From Streptomyces sp. NBC_00094 (lineage in GTDB: Bacteria; Actinomycetota; Actinomycetes; Streptomycetales; Streptomycetaceae), in NCBI RefSeq assembly GCF_026343125.1, contig NZ_JAPEMB010000001.1, positions 1,922,001 through 1,986,000 on the forward strand: DNA of 64,000 nucleotides, written 5' to 3'. Position numbers and translations under genes: made by a program. Below are positions 44,907-53,398 of this stretch, piece after piece. A model generated the notes under the pieces. It saw only the letters and a program-made list of their open reading frames with translations. It was not told the origin of the DNA and ran no database searches. Numbering within the stretch: position 1 is the stretch's first letter; each line of letters opens with the position of its first letter.

Positions 44907-47627
44907 TCAGTGCGCCGCCGAGTCCCAGTCCCGGCCCACACCGACGGAGACGTCGAGTGGGGCGCGCAGGTCCGCCGCCGCGGACATCTGCTCGCGGACC
45001 AGGGCCTCGACCTGCTCGCGCTCGCCGGGGGCGAGTTCGAGCACGATTTCGTCGTGGACCTGGAGGAGCATCCGGGAGGCGAGACCCGCCTCCGTCAGCG
45101 CGCGGTCGACGCCCAGCATGGCGACCTTCACGATGTCGGCGGCCGTGCCCTGGATGGGGGCGTTGAGCGCCATCCGCTCGGCGGACTCGCGGCGCTGCCG
45201 GTTGTCGCTGTTGAGGTCCGGCAGGTAGCGGCGGCGGCCGAGGATGGTCTCCGTGTAGCCCGTGGCGCGGGCCTCGTCGACGACCCTGCGCAGGTAGTCC
45301 CGTACCCCGCCGAAGCGCTCGAAGTAGGTGTCCCGCAGGCCGGCGGCCTCGCCCGGGTCGATGTTCAGCTGCTGCGCGAGACCGAAGGCGGAGAGGCCGT
45401 AGGCCAGGCCGTACGACATGGCCTTGATCTTGCGGCGCATCTCGGCGTCGACGGCGGACCGCTCGACGCCGAAGACCTGGGAGGCGACCGTGGTGTGCAG
45501 GTCCTCGCCGGAGGCGAAGGCCTCGATGAGGCCCTCGTCCTCGGAGAGGTGGGCCATGACCCGCAGCTCGATCTGGCTGTAGTCGGCGGTCATGAGGGCT
45601 TCGAAGCCCTCGCCGACGACGAAGCCGTGCCGGATGGCGCGGCCCTCGTCCGTGCGCACCGGCACGTTCTGCAGGTTCGGGTCGGTCGACGAGAGGCGGC
45701 CGGTGGCGGCGACCGTCTGGCTGAAGGTGGTGTGGATCCGGCCGTCGGCGGCGACGGTCTTGATCAGGCCTTCGACGGTGGAGCGCAGCCGGGCCTGCTC
45801 GCGGTGGCGGAGCATGATCACGGGCAGGTCGTGCTCGGTCTGGCTCGCGAGCCAGGCGAGCGCGTCGGCGTCCGTCGTGTACCCGGTCTTGGTCTTCTTG
45901 GTCTTCGGCAGGTTGAGCTCGCCGAAGAAGACCTCCTGGAGCTGCTTGGGCGAGCCGAGGTTGAACTCGTGACCGACGGAGGCGTGCGCCTCCTTCACGG
46001 CCTGCTGCACGGCGCCGGCGAACTGCTGCTCCATCGCCTCCAGGTGGTCGCGGTCGGCGGCGATGCCGTGCCGCTCCAGGCGGGCGAGGAGGACGGAGGT
46101 GGGCAGCTCGACGTCGTGGAGGAGCTCGCGGGCCCCGACCTCGCCGAGCCGCTCGTCGAAGGCGTCGCCGAGATCGAGGACCGCCCGGGCCTGGGTCATG
46201 AGGGCCTCGGCCTCGGCGGTGTCGTCGGCGCCGAAGGCGAGCTGTCCGTCGGCGGCGGCCGCGGGGGCGAGCTCGCGCCCGAGGTACTCGACGGAGAGCG
46301 CGTCGAGCGCGAAGGAGCGCCGGCCGGGCTTGACGAGGTAGGCGGCGAGGGCGGTGTCCATGGTGACGCCCGCGATGCTCCAGCCGTGCTCGGGGAAGAC
46401 CCGCATGGCGCCCTTGGCGTTGTGCATGACCTTGGGGCGGGCCGGGTCGGCGATCCACGCGGCCCAGGCCTGCTCGTCGGCCTCGTCGAGCGCGCTCGGG
46501 TCGAACCAGGCGGCGGCTCCGCCGGCGGCGGCGAGGGCGACCTCGCTCACGTTCCCCGTGCCGAGGGCCCAGCTGTCGACGGTGGCGATGCCGAGAGGCC
46601 GGCCGCCGTGCTCGGCGAGCCAGGGGGCGAGCTCGCCGGCGCCGAGGACGCTCGCGTCGAGCTCGACGCCCGCGGCGGGGGCCGGGGCGGTGTCCTCGGC
46701 GGCGCCCGGGTCCACGGCGAGGAGCCGCTCGCGCAGCGAGGGGTTGCGGATCTCCAGGGTGTCGAGGACGAGCGCGACGGCCCCGCGGTCGTACGGCTCG
46801 CGGGCGAGGTCCAGCACGGTCTTCGGCAGCTCGACGTCCCGGACCATCTCGGTCAGGCGGTGGTTGAGCTTGACCGACTCCAGGTGGTCGCGGAAGTTCT
46901 GCCCGGCCTTGCCCTTGACCTCCTCGGCGCGGTCGACCAGTTCGGCGAAGGAGCCGAACTGGTTGATCCACTTGGCGGCGGTCTTCTCGCCGACGCCGGG
47001 GATGCCCGGGAGGTTGTCGGACGGGTCGCCGCGCAGGGCGGCGAAGTCGGGGTACTGCGAGGGGGTCAGGCCGTACTTCTCCTGGACCTTCTCCGGGGTG
47101 AAGCGGGTCAGCTCGGAGACGCCCTTGGTGGGGTAGAGCACGGTGGTGTGCTCGGTGACGAGCTGGAACGAGTCCCGGTCGCCGGTGACGATGAGGACCT
47201 CGAAGCCCTCGGCCTCGGCCTGCGTCGCGAGGGTCGCGATGACGTCGTCGGCCTCGAAGCCGTCGACCGCGAAGCGCGGCGCGTGCATCGCGTCGAGGAG
47301 CTCGCCGATCAGCTCGACCTGCCCCTTGAACTCGTCGGGGGTCTTCGAGCGGTTCGCCTTGTACTCGGGGAACTCGTCGGACCGCCAGGTCTTGCGGGAC
47401 ACGTCGAACGCGACCGCGAAGTGCGTGGGCGCCTCGTCGCGGAGGGTGTTCGCCAGCATCGAGGCGAAGCCATAGATGGCGTTCGTCGGCTGCCCCGTCG
47501 CGGTGGTGAAGTTCTCCACGGGCAGCGCGTAGAACGCGCGGTACGCCAGGGAGTGCCCGTCCATGAGGAGGAGTCGCGGGCGGTCCGCTTCGGTCTTCTC
47601 GGTCTTCTTCGATGCTGTCTCGGCCAC
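44907..47627 (-). CDS. polA: DNA polymerase I
   Basis: A 906-aa family A polymerase that fills repair gaps and removes Okazaki primers. The 5' nuclease domain spans residues 18-310 (MDGHSLAYRAFYAL, FEADDVIATLA, GDRDSFQL, GDPSDNLPGIPGVGEKTA). Polymerase motifs A (MTADYSQIELRV), B (RRKIKAMSYGLAYG) and C (QVHDEIVLE) are intact. The central 3'-5' exonuclease fold is present but its acidic residues are lost: the DTET site reads GIATVDSWAL. It is therefore probably not proofreading, as in other actinobacteria. GTG at 47627 follows GGAGGA. Divergent from the oxidoreductase gene. Confidence 0.98.
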   Translation of the reverse strand: MAETASKKTEKTEADRPRLLLMDGHSLAYRAFYALPVENFTTATGQPTNAIYGFASMLANTLRDEAPTHFAVAFDVSRKTWRSDEFPEYKANRSKTPDEFKGQVELIGELLDAMHAPRFAVDGFEADDVIATLATQAEAEGFEVLIVTGDRDSFQLVTEHTTVLYPTKGVSELTRFTPEKVQEKYGLTPSQYPDFAALRGDPSDNLPGIPGVGEKTAAKWINQFGSFAELVDRAEEVKGKAGQNFRDHLESVKLNHRLTEMVRDVELPKTVLDLAREPYDRGAVALVLDTLEIRNPSLRERLLAVDPGAAEDTAPAPAAGVELDASVLGAGELAPWLAEHGGRPLGIATVDSWALGTGNVSEVALAAAGGAAAWFDPSALDEADEQAWAAWIADPARPKVMHNAKGAMRVFPEHGWSIAGVTMDTALAAYLVKPGRRSFALDALSVEYLGRELAPAAAADGQLAFGADDTAEAEALMTQARAVLDLGDAFDERLGEVGARELLHDVELPTSVLLARLERHGIAADRDHLEAMEQQFAGAVQQAVKEAHASVGHEFNLGSPKQLQEVFFGELNLPKTKKTKTGYTTDADALAWLASQTEHDLPVIMLRHREQARLRSTVEGLIKTVAADGRIHTTFSQTVAATGRLSSTDPNLQNVPVRTDEGRAIRHGFVVGEGFEALMTADYSQIELRVMAHLSEDEGLIEAFASGEDLHTTVASQVFGVERSAVDAEMRRKIKAMSYGLAYGLSAFGLAQQLNIDPGEAAGLRDTYFERFGGVRDYLRRVVDEARATGYTETILGRRRYLPDLNSDNRQRRESAERMALNAPIQGTAADIVKVAMLGVDRALTEAGLASRMLLQVHDEIVLELAPGEREQVEALVREQMSAAADLRAPLDVSVGVGRDWDSAAH

Positions 47628-47763
47628 GGAACGATCCTCCCACGGCCCACCGACATTCCCGGTCGCACATGCCCCGCCGCCCTGCCCGGCACGCCCCTCC
47701 TCCGGTGCCGCGTGACAGGATCGGAGACGTACACCACAGGATTACCGCTCAAGGGAGAGCGCG

Positions 47764-50046
47764 ATGGTCAGCAAGCCCCCGGCCGGTGACCCGGTACAGG
47801 ACGCACCGCAGGTCACGCCGCCGCAGCACGCCGCAGCAGGCCTGCCCGCCATCGGGCACACCCTGCGGATCGCGCGGGAGCAGATGGGGCTGCGGCGCAC
47901 CGCGCGGACCCTGCTCAAGGTCAACCAGAAGGACGGCTTCGACTGTCCCGGCTGCGCCTGGCCGGAGGAGGACAAGCGGCACGTCGCCGAGTTCTGCGAG
48001 AACGGGGCGAAGGCGGTCGCCGAGGAGGCGACGCTGCGCCGGGTCACCCCGGAGTTCTTCGCCGCGCACCCGGTGGCGGACCTGGCGACCCGCAGCGGGT
48101 ACTGGCTGGGCCAGCAGGGCCGGATCACCCAGCCGATGCTGCTGCCGGAGGGCGGCGAGCGGTACGAGCCGGTGACCTGGGAGCGGGCCTTCGCGATCCT
48201 CGCCGAGGAGCTCCGTGCCCTGGCCTCGCCCGACGAGGCGCTGTTCTACACGTCGGGCAGGACCAGCAACGAGGCCGCGTTCCTGCTCCAGCTCTTCGCC
48301 CGCGAGTTCGGCACGAACAACCTGCCGGACTGCTCCAACATGTGCCACGAGTCCTCGGGTTCGGCTCTGACCGAGACCATAGGGATCGGCAAGGGCAGCG
48401 TCTCCCTCGAGGACCTGCACCGGGCGGACCTGATCATCGTGGCGGGGCAGAACCCGGGCACGAACCACCCCCGGATGCTCTCCGCCCTGGAGAAGGCGAA
48501 GGCCGCGGGCGCGCGGATCATCTCGGTCAATCCGCTGCCCGAGGCCGGTCTGGAGAAGTTCAAGAACCCGCAGACCCCGCAGGGCATGCTCAAGGGCGCG
48601 GCGCTCACCGACCTCTTCCTGCAGATCCGCATCGGCGGCGACCAGGCCCTCTTCCGGCTCCTCAACAAGCTGGTCCTGGAGACGCCCGGGGCGGTCGACG
48701 AGGAGTTCGTACGGGAACACACCCACGGGCACGAGGAGTTCACCGCGGCGGCGCGGGCGGCCGACTGGGACGAGACGCTCGCCGCGACCGGGCTCGACCG
48801 CTCCGAGATCGAGCGGGCCCTGGAGATGGTGCTGGCCTCGGAGCGGACGATCGTCTGCTGGGCGATGGGGCTCACGCAGCACAAGCACTCCGTGCCGACC
48901 ATCCGCGAGGTGGTCAACTTCCTTCTGCTGCGCGGCAACATAGGGCGGCCCGGCGCGGGCGTGTGCCCGGTGCGCGGCCATTCGAACGTGCAGGGCGACC
49001 GGACGATGGGGATCTTCGAGCGCCCCGCGCCCGCCTTCCTCGACGCCCTGGACAAGGAGTTCGGGATCGTCTCGCCGCGCCACCACGGCTTCGACGTGGT
49101 CCGCTCGATCCAGGCGCTGCGGGACGGCGAGGCGAAGGTGTTCTTCGCGATGGGCGGCAACTTCGTGGGGGCGACGCCCGACACGGAGGTGACGGAGGCC
49201 GCGATGCGGAACGCGCGCCTGACCGTCCACGTGTCGACGAAGCTGAACCGCTCGCACGCGGTCACGGGCACGCGCGCGCTGATCCTCCCCACCCTCGGGC
49301 GCACCGACAAGGACGTGCAGAAGAGCGGTCGGCAGATCGTGACGGTCGAGGACTCGATGAGCCTGGTGCACGCCTCGCGCGGCAACCTGCCGCCGGCGAG
49401 CCCGCACCTGCTCTCCGAGCCGGCGATCGTGGCGCGGCTGGCCCGGGCCGTCCTCGGCGACGGATCGGCCACGCCCTGGGAGGAGTTCGAGGCCGACTAC
49501 GCCACGATCCGGGACCGCATCGCGCGCGTGGTGCCCGGTTTCGAGGACTTCAACGCCCGTCTCGCGGCGAACGCGGGCGGCTTCGCGCTGCCGCACGGCC
49601 CGCGCGACGAGCGCCGCTTCCCCACGAAGACCGGCAAGGCCAACTTCACGGCCGCGCCCGTCGAGTACCCGAAGGTGCCGGAGGGCAGGCTGCTGCTCCA
49701 GACCCTCCGCTCGCACGACCAGTACAACACCACGATCTACGGTCTCGACGACCGCTACCGGGGCATCAAGGGCGGCCGCAGGGTCGTCCTGGTCCACCCC
49801 GAGGACGCGGCGGCGCTCGGCCTCGCCGACGGGGCGTACACGGATCTGGTGAGCGAGTGGACGGACGGGACCGAGCGGCGGGCACCCGGCTTCCGGGTGG
49901 TGCACTACCCGACCTCCCGGGGCTGCGCGGCGGCCTACTACCCGGAGACGAACGTCCTCGTACCGCTGGAGTCCACGGCGGACGTCAGCAACACCCCCGC
50001 GAGCAAGTCCGTCATCGTCCGTCTGGAACAATCACGATCCGCCTAA
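47764..50046 (+). CDS. FdhF/YdeP-type molybdopterin oxidoreductase
   Basis: A 760-aa protein of the MopB superfamily, YdeP branch. N-terminal FDCPGCAWPEEDKRHVAEFCENGAKA is the family signature. TSGRTSNEAAFLLQLFAREFGTNN, NMCHESSGSAL, ADLIIVAGQNPGTNHPRML and the C-terminal molybdopterin-binding segment (QTLRSHDQYNTTIYGLDDRYRGI) follow. E. coli YdeP is linked to acid resistance; the substrate is not known. There is no N-terminal CxxC cluster like that of formate dehydrogenase beyond the CPGC pair. ATG at 47764 follows GGGAGAG. The thioesterase gene follows after 49 bases. Confidence 0.9.
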   Translation: MVSKPPAGDPVQDAPQVTPPQHAAAGLPAIGHTLRIAREQMGLRRTARTLLKVNQKDGFDCPGCAWPEEDKRHVAEFCENGAKAVAEEATLRRVTPEFFAAHPVADLATRSGYWLGQQGRITQPMLLPEGGERYEPVTWERAFAILAEELRALASPDEALFYTSGRTSNEAAFLLQLFAREFGTNNLPDCSNMCHESSGSALTETIGIGKGSVSLEDLHRADLIIVAGQNPGTNHPRMLSALEKAKAAGARIISVNPLPEAGLEKFKNPQTPQGMLKGAALTDLFLQIRIGGDQALFRLLNKLVLETPGAVDEEFVREHTHGHEEFTAAARAADWDETLAATGLDRSEIERALEMVLASERTIVCWAMGLTQHKHSVPTIREVVNFLLLRGNIGRPGAGVCPVRGHSNVQGDRTMGIFERPAPAFLDALDKEFGIVSPRHHGFDVVRSIQALRDGEAKVFFAMGGNFVGATPDTEVTEAAMRNARLTVHVSTKLNRSHAVTGTRALILPTLGRTDKDVQKSGRQIVTVEDSMSLVHASRGNLPPASPHLLSEPAIVARLARAVLGDGSATPWEEFEADYATIRDRIARVVPGFEDFNARLAANAGGFALPHGPRDERRFPTKTGKANFTAAPVEYPKVPEGRLLLQTLRSHDQYNTTIYGLDDRYRGIKGGRRVVLVHPEDAAALGLADGAYTDLVSEWTDGTERRAPGFRVVHYPTSRGCAAAYYPETNVLVPLESTADVSNTPASKSVIVRLEQSRSA

Positions 50047-50095
50047 GCGTTTGCTCAGGCGCGACCAGCGATCACCATCCGAACGGAGCCGGGCC

Positions 50096-50581
50096 ATGGG
50101 CGAGCAGCAGCACGTGAAGTTCCCACAGGAGGTCCTCGACGAGTACGCGGCGCTCGGCGTCGACCTGCCCGCCCTCTTCTCGGCCGGGCACCTCGGCAAC
50201 CGGATGGGCGTGCAGGTCCTGGAGGCCTCGGCCGAGCGGGTCGTCGGCACGATGCCGGTGGAGGGCAACACGCAGCCGTACGGGCTGCTGCACGGCGGCG
50301 CCTCGGCGGTGCTCGCCGAGACGCTGGGCTCCATCGGTTCGATGCTGCACGGCGGGGTCTCCAAGATCGCGGTCGGCGTCGACCTCAACTGCACCCACCA
50401 CCGCGGGGTGCGCAGCGGCCTGGTGACCGGCGTGGCGACCCCGGTGCACCGCGGGCGGTCCACCGCCACGTACGAGATCGTGATCACCGACGAGCAGGGC
50501 AAGCGAGTCTGCTCGGCGCGGCTGACCTGCCTGCTGCGCGAGGTCACCGCCAAGGACGCGGGGATCGTCGCGGGCGGCTGA
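50096..50581 (+). CDS. PaaI-family hotdog thioesterase
   Basis: A 161-aa hotdog-fold acyl-CoA thioesterase. It has the family active-site segment PYGLLHGGASAVLAETLGSIGS, then VGVDLNCTHHRGVRSG and GRSTATYEIVITDEQGKRVCSARLTCL. It hydrolyses aryl- or acyl-CoA esters in the cytoplasm. The ATG at 50096 (MGEQQHVKF) is preferred to an upstream in-frame start because alignment begins here and GGAG lies near. It may be co-transcribed with the oxidoreductase gene. A strong terminator follows. Confidence 0.9.
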   Translation: MGEQQHVKFPQEVLDEYAALGVDLPALFSAGHLGNRMGVQVLEASAERVVGTMPVEGNTQPYGLLHGGASAVLAETLGSIGSMLHGGVSKIAVGVDLNCTHHRGVRSGLVTGVATPVHRGRSTATYEIVITDEQGKRVCSARLTCLLREVTAKDAGIVAGG

Positions 50582-50600
50582 CGCGTCCGTACGAACGGTC

Positions 50601-50631
50601 AAGGGGCGGCACCCGACGGGTGCCGCCCCTT
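50601..50631 (+). terminator. Terminator after the thioesterase gene
   Basis: AAGGGGCGGCACCC and its perfect complement surround a GAC loop (50601-50614 with 50618-50631), 20 bases past the stop. Confidence 0.88.
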
Positions 50632-51103
50632 CGTCGTACCCCCTACAGGCCCCGTCGGCATCACTCTGAGTGATCTTCGTCCGAACAGGGACCGAGCGGA
50701 ACGGAAGGGCCGATTCGTCCGCTGAGGTTTCTGCCACTGTCCGGTATCCGGAGAGCCGACCGAGCGCCTCGACAGGACCAAGAATCCCTCAAGCCCCTTA
50801 GCGGAACTGCAGGTTCTCACTATGTGAACACCGCGAAACCCACCCCTATGCCCCGGTATCACCCGCCGCCGCGCACACTCTTTCCCCGTCGGCATAACAA
50901 GACAGTCACATCATGCCCTCGGCGCTCCCCGACCCTCCCCACCTGCGCTTAGAGTCACCGCCAGTCACCGCGCCGCCGGGCGCGTCCTACTGCACGGCCC
51001 TGCACCACCCAGTACGGCCCGGCGTTCGACAACGGCACCCCTCGCTCCGCAGCTTCACGGCACCGCCTCATCCGAGGGGGCCGCGCCAGGGAAAGGACCC
51101 TTC
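50632..51103. other. Gene-free 472-base region upstream of the liv operon
   Basis: No credible gene: the open frame from 50913 lacks a ribosome site and has shadow-like composition. The region holds a perfect palindrome at 50660-50674, a TAGAGT hexamer near 50952 that could be a -10, and the AAAGGA ribosome site of livK at its end. It presumably carries the operon promoter. Confidence 0.5.
50660..50674. promoter_or_regulatory. Perfect palindrome ATCACTC-T-GAGTGAT
   Basis: Seven-base arms around one base, about 440 bases upstream of livK and 80 past the thioesterase gene. It has operator-like size and symmetry; no regulator gene is adjacent. Confidence 0.4.
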
Positions 51104-52345
51104 GTGCGAAACCGTTCGTTGCTCATACTCACCACCGCGGTCACCGCGGGTGCACTCACCCTCACCGCCTGCGGTTCGCGTGACGACAAGGGCGGCGCCG
51201 AAAAGGGCGGCGACGGTGGCAACGTCACCGTGACCATCGGTCTCGACGCGCCCCTCACGGGTGAGCTGTCCGCCCTCGGCCTCGGCATCAAGAACTCGGC
51301 CGACCTCGCGGTCAAGACGGCCAACGAGAAGGCCTACGTCAAGGGCGTGACCTTCAAGCTGGAGTCCCTGGACGACCAGGCCCAGCCCTCCGCCGGCCAG
51401 CAGAACGCGACCAAGTTCGTCGCCGACAAGGCCGTCATCGGCGTCGTCGGCCCGCTGAACTCCTCGGTCTCCGAGTCGATGCAGAAGGTCTTCGACGACG
51501 CCAAGCTGGTGCAGGTCTCCCCGGCCAACACCAACCCGTCCCTGAGCCAGGGCGCCAACTGGAGCAGCGGCGACAAGAAGCGCGGCTACAAGTCGTACTT
51601 CCGCACCGCGACCACGGACGCCATCCAGGGCCCGTTCGCCGCGCAGTACGTCTTCAACGAGGCCAAGAAGACCAAGGCCTTCATCATCGATGACAAGAAG
51701 ACCTACGGCGCCGGCCTCGCGGGCACCTTCAAGGGCGAGTTCGAGAAGCTCGGCGGCAAGGTCCTCGGCACCGAGCACATCAACCCCGACACCAAGGACT
51801 TCTCCGCGGTCGCGACCAAGGTGAAGAGCTCCGGCGCCGACATCGTCTACTACGGTGGCGAGTACCCGGCCGCCGGCCCGCTGGCCAAGCAGATCAAGGA
51901 AGCCGGCGCGAAGGTCGTCGTCGTCGGTGGCGACGCGATCTACAGCCCCGAGTACGTGAAGCTCGCCGGCGCCACCGCGGCCAACGGTGACTTCGCCACC
52001 TCGGTCGGCGCGCCGATCGAGACCCTCGCCTCCGCCAAGGAGTTCCTGGCCAACTACAAGGCCAAGGGCTACAAGGAGGCCTACGAGGCCTACGGCGGCT
52101 ACTCCTACGACTCGACCTGGGCCATCATCGAGGCCGTCAAGAAGGTCGTCGACGGCAACAGCGGCAAGCTCCCGGACGGTGCCCGCGCCAAGGTCGTCGA
52201 GGCCATGCAGGGCGTCTCCTTCGAGGGTGTGACCGGCAAGGTCTCCTTCGACGAGTTCGGTGACACCACCAACAAGCAGCTGACCGTCTACAAGGTCGAG
52301 GGCGGCGCGTTCAAGCCGGTCAAGTCCGACACCTTCGGCGGCTGA
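51104..52345 (+). CDS. livK: Branched-chain amino acid ABC transporter, substrate-binding lipoprotein
   Basis: A 413-aa lipoprotein with the LivK/AmiC periplasmic-binding fold. The signal LLILTTAVTAGALTLTACG has lipobox LTAC. A short Gly/Lys linker follows, then GLDAPLTGELSALGLGIKNSADLAV, GVVGPLNSSVSESMQKVFDDA and YYGGEYPAAGPLAKQIKEAG. It captures Leu/Ile/Val or related ligands outside the membrane. GTG at 51104 follows GGGAAAGGA. It is first in the five-gene liv operon; a hairpin after it would favour higher levels of binding protein than permease. Confidence 0.95.
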   Translation: MRNRSLLILTTAVTAGALTLTACGSRDDKGGAEKGGDGGNVTVTIGLDAPLTGELSALGLGIKNSADLAVKTANEKAYVKGVTFKLESLDDQAQPSAGQQNATKFVADKAVIGVVGPLNSSVSESMQKVFDDAKLVQVSPANTNPSLSQGANWSSGDKKRGYKSYFRTATTDAIQGPFAAQYVFNEAKKTKAFIIDDKKTYGAGLAGTFKGEFEKLGGKVLGTEHINPDTKDFSAVATKVKSSGADIVYYGGEYPAAGPLAKQIKEAGAKVVVVGGDAIYSPEYVKLAGATAANGDFATSVGAPIETLASAKEFLANYKAKGYKEAYEAYGGYSYDSTWAIIEAVKKVVDGNSGKLPDGARAKVVEAMQGVSFEGVTGKVSFDEFGDTTNKQLTVYKVEGGAFKPVKSDTFGG

Positions 52346-52395
52346 TCCACCAGCTCCACTCCGCACCACTCAGCACCATTCAGCACCACCTTCAT

Positions 52396-52427
52396 CGCGC
52401 GGGGGGCCGCACCAGGCGCCCCGCGCG
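52396..52427 (+). terminator. Intra-operonic hairpin between livK and livH
   Basis: CGCGCGGGG (52396-52404) pairs with CCCCGCGCG (52419-52427). It lies between the livK stop and the livH ribosome site, preceded by three CAGCACCA-type repeats. Likely a partial terminator or mRNA stabiliser. Confidence 0.6.
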
Positions 52428-52463
52428 GTGTCACATCCGTCGAAAGTCTCGGAGGACAATGCG

Positions 52464-53393
52464 GTGAACGAACTGCCGCAGCAGCTGGTCAACGGCCTGC
52501 TACTGGGATCCATGTACGGGCTCGTCGCCGTCGGCTACACGATGGTCTACGGCATCGTCCAGCTCATCAACTTCGCCCATGGCGAGATCTTCATGACCGG
52601 CGGCTTCGGGGCGCTCACGGTCTGGCTCATCCTGCCCGGCGGCACCAGCATGTGGGTCGCGCTGCCCGTCATGATCATCGGTGCCGTGCTCGTCGCGACG
52701 ACCATAGCCGTCGGGGCGGAACGGTTCGCCTACCGCCCGCTGCGCGGTGGCCCCCGCCTCGCCCCGCTCATCACGGCCATCGGTCTCTCGCTCGCCCTGC
52801 AGTACGCGGTGTGGGTGTGGTACCCCGAGGCGAAGTCCGCCCGGACCTTCCCGCAGATCCCCGGCGGCCCGATCGAGCTCGGCCCCGTCACCATCCAGAC
52901 CGGCGACGTCTTCCTCCTGATCGCCGCCCCGATCTGCATGGCCGTCCTCGCCTTCTTCGTCATGCGCACCCGCGTCGGCCGTGGCATGCAGGCCACGGCG
53001 CAGGACCCGGACACCGCGAAGCTCATGGGCGTCAACACGGACCGGATCATCGTGATCGCGTTCGCCCTCGGTGCCGCGATGGCCGCGGTCGGTGCCGTCG
53101 CCTACGGCCTCAAGTACGGCGTCGTCGACTACAAGATGGGCTTCCTCCTCGGGCTGAAGGCCTTCACGGCCGCCGTCCTCGGCGGTATCGGCAACATCTA
53201 CGGAGCCATGATCGGCGGAGTCGTCCTCGGTGTCGCCGAGACCATGGCGACGGCGTACGTCAGCCACATCCCCGGTATGGAGCAGCTCGGCGGCCAGTCC
53301 TGGGCCGACGTCTGGGCCTTCGTACTCCTCATCGTCGTACTCCTCGCCCGGCCACAAGGCCTTCTCGGCGAGCGCGTCGCGGACAGGGCGTGA
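52464..53393 (+). CDS. livH: Branched-chain amino acid ABC transporter permease LivH
   Basis: A 309-aa permease with about eight helices. It has the family pattern GLLLGSMYGLVAVGYTMVYGIVQLINFAHGEIFM at the N-terminus and MGVNTDRIIVIAFALGAAMA and GLKAFTAAVLGGIGNIYGAMIGG in the coupling region. The GTG at 52464 is preferred over the ATG at 52428 because GGAGGAC lies six bases upstream and homology starts at NELPQQLVNG. It forms the channel with LivM. Confidence 0.95.
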   Translation: MNELPQQLVNGLLLGSMYGLVAVGYTMVYGIVQLINFAHGEIFMTGGFGALTVWLILPGGTSMWVALPVMIIGAVLVATTIAVGAERFAYRPLRGGPRLAPLITAIGLSLALQYAVWVWYPEAKSARTFPQIPGGPIELGPVTIQTGDVFLLIAAPICMAVLAFFVMRTRVGRGMQATAQDPDTAKLMGVNTDRIIVIAFALGAAMAAVGAVAYGLKYGVVDYKMGFLLGLKAFTAAVLGGIGNIYGAMIGGVVLGVAETMATAYVSHIPGMEQLGGQSWADVWAFVLLIVVLLARPQGLLGERVADRA

Positions 53394-53398
53394 GCACC

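Noticed and set aside
47634..47656. PafBC-like half-site ATGTCGGTG upstream of polA
   Set aside because: At the right spacing the -10 would be GAGGAT, which is not TANNNT and overlaps the polA ribosome-binding site.
50913..51233. Open frame of 106 codons before and into livK
   Set aside because: No ribosome site, shadow-like composition, and it runs through the livK signal peptide in another frame.
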